Source of the DNA: Methanocaldococcaceae archaeon
Lineage (GTDB): Archaea; AGJL01; Methanococci; Methanococcales; Methanocaldococcaceae
DNA length: 5,037 nucleotides
Direction of reading: 5' to 3'
Assembly (NCBI GenBank): GCA_027023665.1
Contig: JALVUY010000023.1
Location: 1 to 5,037, forward strand
This document shows positions 1-5,037 of this stretch, in pieces. The translations under genes and the position numbers were made by a program. Positions within the stretch are counted from its first letter, which is position 1. Each line of letters begins with the position of its first letter. The notes under the pieces were generated by a model that was not told where the DNA came from, did no database searches, and saw only the letters and a program-made list of their open reading frames with translations.

Positions 1-127
1 AAAAGTTTATATATAAGTTCGGAGGTATATAAATAACAACAGTAATTGACCCTTCGAAATATATCCCCTAATATAAGGGCATAATAAAGTAATTATATCT
101 TAAAATCTCTCCAAATCGTGTCCTGTT
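1..127 (+). promoter_or_regulatory. Putative CRISPR leader with TATA-like elements
   Basis: This AT-rich stretch precedes the first CRISPR repeat and holds no supportable gene; all three forward frames meet a stop within the first 36 bases. A TATA-like element TTTATATA lies at 6-13, close to the form usual in Methanocaldococcus, and a second, TATATAAATA, at 27-36. Either could place transcription start upstream of the array. An imperfect inverted repeat (18-25 with 51-58) brackets the second element, and a short CCCT/AGGG hairpin sits at 66-79. Calling it a leader is inferred from its position and from the array's orientation; the true leader may extend beyond the left edge. Confidence 0.5.
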
Positions 128-364
128 GTATAAAATCAGACCCCAAAGGGGATGGAAATTATATAAAATCCACAAATATTCTTCAGGGATTTTTTGTTTA
201 AAATCAGACCCCTAAGGGGATGGAAACTCCCAGATCTCATAAAGAATGTCTGGGATGGCATCACGTATAAAATCAGACCCCAAAGGGGATGGAAACGATA
301 TTTATTATTCGTTGCTATTATTGCTTTATCTTGTATAAAATCAGACCCCAAAGGGGATGAAAAT
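128..364 (+). CRISPR. Short CRISPR array, 4 repeats and 3 spacers
   Basis: Four 32-bp direct repeats lie at 128-159, 196-227, 265-296 and 333-364. The repeat begins GTATAAAATCAGACC, continues with the stem CCCC-AAA-GGGG, and ends in GATGGAAAC or GATGGAAAT. Repeat 2 differs at two places (GTTT start; loop TAA instead of AAA) and repeat 4 has GATGAAAAT. The spacers, 160-195 (36), 228-264 (37) and 297-332 (36), share no sequence. The GT at the repeat start is present in all four copies but could be trimmed, giving 30-bp repeats. The GAAAC/T 3' end, typical of archaeal crRNA 5' handles, and the degenerate last copy both support + strand transcription with the leader on the left. No cas genes are in the window, so processing would depend on Cas proteins encoded elsewhere. 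Open reading frames across the array on either strand are repeat-derived and not genes. Confidence 0.95.
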
Positions 365-493
365 AAAGTATCTATACTACTATTTTTACTAACTCAAACT
401 ACAGTAACTGCTTATATATTATTAAATTTAAAAAATCCAATATTTAAATAAATACTATTTTCGTTAACAAATAAATATTTAATTTATGTGTTG

Positions 494-501
494 CTATATA
501 C
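494..501 (+). promoter_or_regulatory. Probable TATA box of the pdxT-topA operon
   Basis: CTATATAC lies about 40-47 bases before the pdxT ATG. An archaeal TATA box sits about 25 bases before the start site, so transcription would begin near 520-525, just ahead of the purine-rich GAGAGG at 525-530 and leaving a short 5' leader. This is inferred from spacing. AT-rich alternatives exist upstream, around 443-455 and 470-485. Confidence 0.4.
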
Positions 502-525
502 ATTAAGTCTTTAAAATCATAAGAG

Positions 526-535
526 AGAGGATGGT
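526..535 (+). promoter_or_regulatory. Weak ribosome binding site of pdxT
   Basis: AGAGGATGGT precedes the ATG at 541. It only partly matches the AGGAGGTGA complement of archaeal 16S rRNA: AGAGG ends 10 bases and GGT 5 bases before the start. An ATG inside it (531) is out of frame with pdxT. It is less canonical than the GTGA/GGTGA sites before topA and the last gene. Confidence 0.45.
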
Positions 536-540
536 AGATT

Positions 541-1098
541 ATGATTATTGGCGTGTTAGCTATTCAGGGAGATGTAGAAGAACACAAAGAGGCAATTTTA
601 AAGGCAGGATATGAGCCAAAGAGAGTTAAAAGAGTTGAAGATTTAAAAGAGATAGATGCATTAATAATTCCTGGAGGAGAAAGCACAACTATTGGAAAAT
701 TAATGAAAAAGTATGGACTATTAGAAAGAATAAAAAACTCCAATTTACCAATATTAGGAACATGTGCTGGAATGGTTCTATTATCAAAAGGGACAGGAAT
801 TAATCAAATATTATTAGAATTAATGGATATTACTGTAAAAAGAAACGCTTATGGAAGGCAAAAAGATAGTTTTGAAAAAGAAATTGAATTTAAAGATTTG
901 GGGAAAGTTTATGGAGTATTTATAAGAGCCCCAGTAGTTGATAAAATTTTAAGTGACGATGTAGAAATTATTGCAAGAGATGAAGATAAAATAGTTGGAG
1001 TTAGACAAGGAAAATATATGGCTTTATCCTTCCATCCAGAGCTTTCAGATGATGGTTATAAAGTTTATAAATACTTCGTTGAAAAGTGTGTAAAATAA
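541..1098 (+). CDS. pdxT: Pyridoxal 5'-phosphate synthase glutaminase subunit PdxT
   Basis: This 185-residue protein is the glutaminase half of the cytoplasmic PdxS-PdxT pyridoxal phosphate synthase. It hydrolyses glutamine and channels the ammonia to PdxS, which builds the cofactor from ribose 5-phosphate and glyceraldehyde 3-phosphate. The class I amidotransferase features are all visible: the [10 protein letters not shown]-terminus with its early E/H residues, GGES at residues 45-48, the nucleophile Cys75 in LGTCAGM, the family motif RNAYGRQ at 101-107, FIRAP at 127-131, and the catalytic pair His165 and Glu167 in FHPELS. Length is normal for the family and no key residue is missing. The ATG at 541 is chosen because the N-terminus matches the family directly. 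It is the first gene of a tightly spaced + strand cluster, with topA starting 17 bases after its stop. No pdxS is present in the window, so the partner is encoded elsewhere. Identification is firm. Confidence 0.97.
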   Translation: MIIGVLAIQGDVEEHKEAILKAGYEPKRVKRVEDLKEIDALIIPGGESTTIGKLMKKYGLLERIKNSNLPILGTCAGMVLLSKGTGINQILLELMDITVKRNAYGRQKDSFEKEIEFKDLGKVYGVFIRAPVVDKILSDDVEIIARDEDKIVGVRQGKYMALSFHPELSDDGYKVYKYFVEKCVK

Positions 1099-1106
1099 TT
1101 TATTTT

Positions 1107-1111
1107 TGTGA
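1107..1111 (+). promoter_or_regulatory. Ribosome binding site deciding the topA start
   Basis: TGTGA lies four bases before the ATG at 1116, at the same spacing as the GGTGA before the gene at 4803. It favours this ATG over the in-frame GTG at 1086, which lies inside pdxT and would add ten residues (CKIIYFCET and the initiator) unlike any Toprim start. Confidence 0.65.
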
Positions 1112-1115
1112 AACT

Positions 1116-3626
1116 ATGAGTATTTTAATTATTTGTGAAAAGCCAAGTGTTGCTAAAAAAATAGCCAATGCCTTAGGAAAACCTAAGAAAAAAACTATCT
1201 ATAGTGTTCCATACTACGAATTGGAAAGAAATGGGAAAAAAATTATTGTTGCTAGTGCTGTCGGGCATTTATTTACGCTGGTTGAAAAAAACAATACTAA
1301 ATTTGGACATTATCCTGTTTTTGATGTAAAATGGGTGCCAGCAAGTGTTGAAAAAGGAAAAAAATATGTTGATAACTATATAAAGGCATTAAAAAAACTT
1401 TCTAAGGAGGTAGATGAAATATATATAGCAACAGATTGGGATATTGAGGGGGAATTAATAGGTTATCACGCATTAAAATACTGTTGTGGTAAGACAAAGG
1501 CTAAAAGAATGAGATTTTCCTCACTAACAAAAAATGAGATTGTAAAAGCGTTTGAAAATCCTGATGAAATAGATTACGGTTTAGTAGATGCTGGTGAAAG
1601 TAGGCATATCATAGATTGGTATTATGGCATAAACTTATCAAGGGCTTTAATGAATGCTATTAAGGCAGTAAATAGATGGAAAACAATGAGTGTTGGTAGA
1701 GTTCAAGGACCAGCATTAGCTTTTTTAACTAAGAGAGAGTTGGAAATTAAAAAATTCATTCCAAAACCCTACTGGGTTATTGAAGCTATATTAAGGGATA
1801 ATTTAAAGGCAATACATGAAAAAGAGAAATTTTGGGACGAAAAAGAAGCTAAAAATGTTTATGAAAAAGTAAAAAATGAAAAGTTTGGGAAAGTTGTAGA
1901 GATAAAAAGAACTGTGAGAAAGATAAAGCCACTTCCTCCTTTTGACTTAGGAACTTTACAGAGAGAGGCATACAACTATTTTAAGTTTTCTCCAAAGGAA
2001 ACCCAAGAAATTGCCCAAAGTTTGTATGAAAAGGGTTTATGTTTGCATCCAGACACATTAATTTTATTACCTGATGGAGTTAAGAAAATTAAGGATTTGG
2101 ATGAGGAAGGAGAAGTCTTATGTTTAAATAAAGATTTAAAATTAACAAAATCAAAATATAAACTTTTAAAAAGAACAGTAAAAGAGAAACTAATAAAAAT
2201 TATCTTAAATGATGGAACTGAACTTATTGCAACAAAAGAGCATCCAATTTTGGTCTATAGGGATAAGTTAATATTTGTTCCTTCTGGAGAGTTGAAAGAA
2301 AATGAACAAGTAGTAACACTTATCAAAAAAACTGAAAATATAAACAATGATTTAAAAAGAATAAGTTATGGAGATGTTTATATCCAAAAAATTAAAAAAA
2401 TTGAAGAAATTGATTATGAAGGAGAGGTTTATGATTTAACAGTTGAAAAATACCACAACTTTATAGCCAATGGTGTAGTTGTGCATAACTGCTCATACCC
2501 AAGAACATCTTCCCAAAAATTACCAAAGGATAAAAACTATCTAAAAAATATTTTAAGCATTTTAAAGAATCATCCAATTTATGGAAAATGGACTAAAGAT
2601 ATTTTAAATAAGGGAGATTTAAAGCCAGTTGAAGGTAAAAAAGAGGATCCTGCTCATCCTGCAATACATGTTGTAGATATTCCAAAAGATGAAGAATTAT
2701 CAGAAAAAGAAAAAAAGATTTACGATTTAATTGCAAGAAGAACATTAAGTGCTTTTTGGGATAATGCAGAGAGGGAATATTCAAATATAAAAATTAACAT
2801 AAATGGAGAGATTTTTAAACTATCTGGTTCAAGAACATTAAAAGAAGGTTGGCATGAAATTTATTATTTTCCAAAATTTGATGAGGTTGAATTGCCAAAG
2901 TTAAATAAGGGAGATTTAATACCTATTCAAAAAATAACTATAACTAAAAAAGAAACTCAACCACCTAAAAGATACACTGTTGCAAGTATAATTAAGGAAT
3001 TGGAGAAAAGAAAGTTAGGAACTAAGGCAACGAGGGCAGAAATCGTTGAGAAATTAATAAAAAGAGGGTATGTTGTTGATGATGGCTCATTAAAAGTAAC
3101 TGACTTAGGAATTTCAGTCGTTGAAACTTTAAAAAAGTTCTGTCCAGAAATTATTGACGAAAAAATGACGAGAGATTTAGAAGAGAAGTTAGAAAAAATA
3201 CAGTTTAGAAAGATTAAAAAAGATGCTGTCTTAGAAGAGGCTGAGAAAAAATTAAGGAAAATTTTAGAAGAATTTAAAAAGAAAGAAAAAGATGTAGGAA
3301 TGTTCCTTATAAAAAAGTTAGATTCTAATAATTCCTCAAACACAGAAAAAAATAAAACTGAAAGTAAAAAAGTTGTTGGAAAATGCCCTAAATGTGGTGG
3401 AGATTTAATTTTAAAGAAAGGCAAATATGGTGAATTTTACGGCTGTTCCAATTATCCTAAGTGCAAATATACTGAGTCTATAAATAAAGAGGTTATAAAG
3501 AAATGTCCTAAATGTGGTGGTGATTTAATAATTAGAGAAGGAAAGTATGGAAAGTTTTTAGGATGTTCAAATTATCCAAAGTGTAAATATACAGAAAAAT
3601 TAAATAAAAAGGTGGATAAAACATGA
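1116..3626 (+). CDS. topA: DNA topoisomerase I (type IA) precursor with mini-intein
   Basis: The 836-residue precursor would give a 686-residue type IA topoisomerase after removal of a 150-residue intein. The enzyme relaxes negatively supercoiled DNA by cutting one strand and forming a 5'-phosphotyrosyl link. The Toprim domain starts at residue 1 (Glu8 in ICEKPS) and carries the metal-binding DxDxE at Asp107, Asp109 and Glu111. The conserved SVGRVQGP follows at 192-199. The active-site segment CSYPRTSS lies just after the intein, with catalytic Tyr461 and Arg463 (Tyr311 and Arg313 once spliced). GTKATRAEI at 635-643 is another family motif. A Lys/Asn/Ser-rich linker around 730-755 leads to two C-terminal zinc ribbons: Cys757, 760, 777, 783 and Cys797, 800, 817, 823. 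The ATG at 1116 is preferred to the upstream GTG because MSILIICEKPS matches the family N-terminus. The TGA overlaps the next gene's ATG, which suggests translational coupling. Base composition of intein and host gene looks alike. Confidence 0.97.
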   Translation: MSILIICEKPSVAKKIANALGKPKKKTIYSVPYYELERNGKKIIVASAVGHLFTLVEKNNTKFGHYPVFDVKWVPASVEKGKKYVDNYIKALKKLSKEVDEIYIATDWDIEGELIGYHALKYCCGKTKAKRMRFSSLTKNEIVKAFENPDEIDYGLVDAGESRHIIDWYYGINLSRALMNAIKAVNRWKTMSVGRVQGPALAFLTKRELEIKKFIPKPYWVIEAILRDNLKAIHEKEKFWDEKEAKNVYEKVKNEKFGKVVEIKRTVRKIKPLPPFDLGTLQREAYNYFKFSPKETQEIAQSLYEKGLCLHPDTLILLPDGVKKIKDLDEEGEVLCLNKDLKLTKSKYKLLKRTVKEKLIKIILNDGTELIATKEHPILVYRDKLIFVPSGELKENEQVVTLIKKTENINNDLKRISYGDVYIQKIKKIEEIDYEGEVYDLTVEKYHNFIANGVVVHNCSYPRTSSQKLPKDKNYLKNILSILKNHPIYGKWTKDILNKGDLKPVEGKKEDPAHPAIHVVDIPKDEELSEKEKKIYDLIARRTLSAFWDNAEREYSNIKININGEIFKLSGSRTLKEGWHEIYYFPKFDEVELPKLNKGDLIPIQKITITKKETQPPKRYTVASIIKELEKRKLGTKATRAEIVEKLIKRGYVVDDGSLKVTDLGISVVETLKKFCPEIIDEKMTRDLEEKLEKIQFRKIKKDAVLEEAEKKLRKILEEFKKKEKDVGMFLIKKLDSNNSSNTEKNKTESKKVVGKCPKCGGDLILKKGKYGEFYGCSNYPKCKYTESINKEVIKKCPKCGGDLIIREGKYGKFLGCSNYPKCKYTEKLNKKVDKT
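2040..2489 (+). mobile_element. Splicing-only mini-intein in topA
   Basis: This in-frame insertion of 150 codons (precursor residues 309-458) splits topA between Leu308 and Cys459. All splicing blocks can be read. Block A starts with Cys1 in CLHPDTLILLPDG. Block B is DGTELIATKEHPIL with Thr65 and His68 in the TxxH arrangement. Block F is VYDLTVEKYHNFIA (intein residues 130-143, Asp132, His139). Block G is NGVVVHN, ending in His149-Asn150, followed by extein Cys+1. These are the residues of a standard class 1 intein. The segment between B and F (about residues 72-125) is short and has no LAGLIDADG or HNH motif, so no homing endonuclease is present and the element cannot home by itself. The joined extein would read EKGL-CSYPRTSS, a continuous topoisomerase active site, which fixes both boundaries. 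Confidence 0.95.
3384..3623 (+). repeat. Tandem pair of near-identical zinc-ribbon units in topA
   Basis: Two adjacent 120-bp units (3384-3503 and 3504-3623) encode 40-residue zinc ribbons with the same skeleton: CPKCGGDLI, then GKYG, then GCSNYPKCKYTE. The four cysteines repeat exactly 40 residues apart. Many codon differences are synonymous, which suggests an older internal duplication held by selection rather than a very recent copy. In topoisomerase I such ribbons bind single-stranded DNA. The second unit's end merges with the stop and the ATG of the next gene. Confidence 0.85.
3611..3617 (+). promoter_or_regulatory. Ribosome binding site inside the end of topA
   Basis: GGTGGAT lies 5 bases before the ATG at 3623, within the last codons of topA. 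It supports initiation at this overlapping ATG rather than further downstream. Confidence 0.6.
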
Positions 3627-4783
3627 TTCCGAAATTGTATGTTGATTTTGGAGGTTATTCAGCAATAGAAAAAGGAAATTTAATAATTCCAAGAGAGAAT
3701 ATTCTAAATAAAGAAGATTTTGATAAAATAGAAATTGGAGAGGTAGTTGATATATATTCAAAGAGAGGGAAAGTTTTAGGAAGAGGTTTTAAAAATCCAA
3801 GAGAAATTAGAATAATGACACTAAAAAAAGAAAATTTGGATGAAAACTACATAAGAGAGAAAATAATTAAAGCAAACGAATATAGAGTAAATTTTTTAGG
3901 ATTTAAAGACACTTATAGAATGGTTTATACTCAATCAGATTGGTTAAATGGTTTGGTTATTGACAAATATAACGATATTGCAACAGTTCAAATATTCAAC
4001 TACGGTATTGAAAAAATGAAAGATGTTGTTGTAGAGACACTCTTAGATTTAGGGATAGATAGTATTTATGAAAAAAGTTCTGGAAGGAATAGGAAAAGAG
4101 CAGGATTGCCAGAGGTTGAGGGTATATTAGCTGGAGAGAAAACAGAAACAATTATTAAAGAAGGGGATGCAAAATTTAAAGTTACATTTGATGGACAAAA
4201 AACAGGATTTTTTTTAGACCAAAGAGAAAATAGGTTAGAGATAGAGAAGTTTATAAAAGAAGGGGATAGAGTTTTAGATATTTGCTGCTACACTGGAGGA
4301 TTTTCAGTCCATTGTGCAATTAAAGGGGCTGAAGTTGTAGGAGTAGATTTGTCTAAAAAGGCTTTAAAATTAGCAGAAGAAAATATGGAATTAAATAATA
4401 TTCCTAAGGATAGATACGAATTTATTGAAGGGAATGCATTTAAGGTTATGGAAGAGTTTATAGAGGATGGAGAGAAATTTGATATAGTAATTTTAGACCC
4501 TCCTGCATTTGCTCAATCAAAAAAAGCTTTGAAGGATGCTATTAGGGGCTATCATATGTTAAATAGATTTGGAGCTAAATTGGCTGATAGATTGTTAGTA
4601 ACTTGCTCTTGCTCTCAACCATTAGAGCCTGATGCATTTAAAGCGTTAGTTATAGATGCCTGTCTAAAAGCAAAAAAATGGGCCAAAATCATTAAATATG
4701 GCTCACAAAGTCCAGATCATCCAATAACTTCTAAAGGAACAGAATACTTAAAGTGTCTATTTTTAAGTTTAGAAAAAATTTAA
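3623..4783 (+). CDS. PUA-domain class I SAM-dependent rRNA methyltransferase, RlmI-like
   Basis: This 386-residue protein has the COG1092/RlmI architecture. An N-terminal PUA-like RNA-binding domain spans about residues 1-70. A linking domain, including SDWLNGLVIDKY near 105-116, leads into FFLDQRENR (197-204), which is typical of the family. The Rossmann methyltransferase domain follows: VLDICCYTGGFS (motif I, 217-228), the acidic residue Asp242 in VVGVDLS, LDPPAF (motif IV, 291-296), and VTCSCS (326-331), whose Cys330 or Cys328 would be the nucleophile for a 5-methylcytosine reaction. In E. coli RlmI methylates a cytosine of 23S rRNA with S-adenosylmethionine. The archaeal substrate cannot be read from sequence and other RNA targets are possible, so I give no symbol. 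The ATG overlaps the topA TGA (ATGA), with GGTGGAT upstream. Family assignment is confident; the modified base and position are inferred. Confidence 0.9.
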   Translation: MIPKLYVDFGGYSAIEKGNLIIPRENILNKEDFDKIEIGEVVDIYSKRGKVLGRGFKNPREIRIMTLKKENLDENYIREKIIKANEYRVNFLGFKDTYRMVYTQSDWLNGLVIDKYNDIATVQIFNYGIEKMKDVVVETLLDLGIDSIYEKSSGRNRKRAGLPEVEGILAGEKTETIIKEGDAKFKVTFDGQKTGFFLDQRENRLEIEKFIKEGDRVLDICCYTGGFSVHCAIKGAEVVGVDLSKKALKLAEENMELNNIPKDRYEFIEGNAFKVMEEFIEDGEKFDIVILDPPAFAQSKKALKDAIRGYHMLNRFGAKLADRLLVTCSCSQPLEPDAFKALVIDACLKAKKWAKIIKYGSQSPDHPITSKGTEYLKCLFLSLEKI

Positions 4784-4793
4784 TTTTATTTTT

Positions 4794-4798
4794 GGTGA
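4794..4798 (+). promoter_or_regulatory. Ribosome binding site of the last gene
   Basis: GGTGA lies four bases before the ATG at 4803, the canonical methanogen arrangement, and confirms that a real gene begins here although it runs off the window. Confidence 0.8.
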
Positions 4799-4802
4799 AA
4801 AT

Positions 4803-5037
4803 ATGAGATATGTTGCCTATAAAATTTATCCAGAAGAATTCTTAAAAAATGAAGTTGTTGAAAATTCTTTAATTATAGAGGGTAGAAAGGTTAGAAGAGT
4901 AAGAATTTTAGGAAAAGTGGAAAATATAAATGTTGGAGAAATTTTATCTTTTTATGTTGATGGAGTTAATGTTAAGTATTTTGAAGATAAACCAGTTTAT
5001 ATCAAAGAGGGAGATATTGTTGATGTAATTGGAAGAC
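4803..5037 (+). CDS. OB-fold protein, possibly RPA-family (partial, 3' end outside window)
   Basis: The first 78 codons of a gene that continues past the right edge are open, with no stop. The protein starts MRYVAYKIYPEEFL. A beta-rich segment follows, including RRVRILGKVEN (about 31-41), VGEILSFYVDGV (44-55) and KEGDIVDVIGR (68-78). The pattern of alternating strands ending in 'xEGDIVDVIGR' looks like the nucleic-acid-binding OB fold of archaeal replication protein A-type proteins, perhaps the RPA-associated COG3390 group. That group assignment is from memory and only the OB-like character is visible. The start is well supported by GGTGA four bases upstream. It lies 19 bases after the methyltransferase stop, so it probably belongs to the same operon. 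A single-strand-binding role would fit with topoisomerase I nearby. What follows the OB domain cannot be seen. Confidence 0.6.
   Translation, partial: MRYVAYKIYPEEFLKNEVVENSLIIEGRKVRRVRILGKVENINVGEILSFYVDGVNVKYFEDKPVYIKEGDIVDVIGR

Larger units (their letters stand above)
365..540. other. AT-rich intergenic region between CRISPR array and pdxT
   Basis: No gene or RNA is supportable here. The stretch is very AT-rich, with low-complexity runs such as AAATAAATA near 445 and 468 and a GTTAAC palindrome near 464. Its right end carries the probable promoter and ribosome binding site of pdxT. No clear hairpin terminator follows the array; T-rich runs around 383-388 could serve as an archaeal-type terminator, but this is weak. 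Confidence 0.6.

Noticed and set aside
66..79. CCCT/AGGG hairpin in the leader as a terminator or RNA gene
   Set aside because: The stem is only four base pairs and has no following T-run.
101..107. TAAAATC upstream of repeat 1 as a remnant repeat
   Set aside because: It is only 30 bases before the same motif in repeat 1, against a 68-69 base period, and the rest of the repeat is missing.
161..190. Possible degenerate extra repeat inside spacer 1 (ATAAAATC at 163 and AGGGAT at 185)
   Set aside because: The spacing between the pieces is wrong and short AT-rich matches such as TAAAATC also occur at 101 and near 511; it is more likely chance.
136..351. 71-codon - strand open frame across the CRISPR array
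   Set aside because: It is also repeat-derived (FHPLWGLIL, FHPLRGLIL) and lies opposite the array.
194..451. 85-codon + strand open frame across the CRISPR array
   Set aside because: Its protein is a periodic string made by the repeats (IRPLRGWK, IRPQRGWK), with no ribosome binding site; it is a by-product of the array.
1086..1115. GTG at 1086 as the topA start
   Set aside because: It lies inside pdxT, adds ten unrelated residues, and lacks the GTGA spacing that the ATG at 1116 has.
2593..2784. 63-codon - strand open frame inside topA
   Set aside because: It is antisense to well-conserved topoisomerase coding sequence, with no ribosome binding site or recognisable content.
2957..3424. 155-codon - strand open frame inside topA
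   Set aside because: It is a phenylalanine/serine-rich shadow of the lysine-rich sense strand, with no family resemblance; the sense frame is clearly topA.

Overview
The window is AT-rich archaeal chromosome. It most resembles a hyperthermophilic methanogen of the order Methanococcales, genus Methanocaldococcus. The evidence is strong A/T bias at third codon positions, methanogen-type ribosome binding sites (GGTGA/GTGA four bases before ATG), TATA-like promoter elements, CRISPR repeats of the 'TAAAATCAGACC...ATGGAAAY' kind that I recall from M. jannaschii, and a topA gene interrupted by an intein. From memory M. jannaschii itself has no intein in topA, so this may be a related species or strain. 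That is recall, not a search.

Layout. Positions 1-127 hold no gene; they look like the leader of a small CRISPR array, with TATA-like elements and short inverted repeats. Positions 128-364 are the array: four 32-bp repeats and three spacers of 36-37 bp, read on the + strand, with the degenerate repeat at the far (right) end. Positions 365-540 are AT-rich intergenic DNA ending in the probable promoter and ribosome binding site of pdxT. From 541 onward every gene is on the + strand and tightly packed: pdxT (541-1098), topA (1116-3626, containing a 150-residue mini-intein at 2040-2489), a PUA-containing RlmI-type methyltransferase (3623-4783), and the start of an OB-fold protein (4803 to the window edge). 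Gaps are 17 bp, a 4-bp ATGA overlap, and 19 bp, so this is probably one operon.

How the genes relate. PdxT supplies ammonia to PdxS for pyridoxal phosphate synthesis (no pdxS is in the window). The other three are nucleic-acid genes: a type IA topoisomerase, an rRNA-methyltransferase homologue, and a probable single-strand-binding OB-fold protein. Topoisomerase IA and an RPA-like protein act on the same substrate, single-stranded DNA in underwound duplex.

The most notable feature is the intein. It is a compact splicing-only element with no homing endonuclease, placed so that its last residue lies three positions before the catalytic tyrosine of topoisomerase I. The Toprim half and the cleavage tyrosine are therefore joined correctly only after protein splicing. 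I saw no clear sign of an entirely new system; the remaining findings are smaller structural observations.
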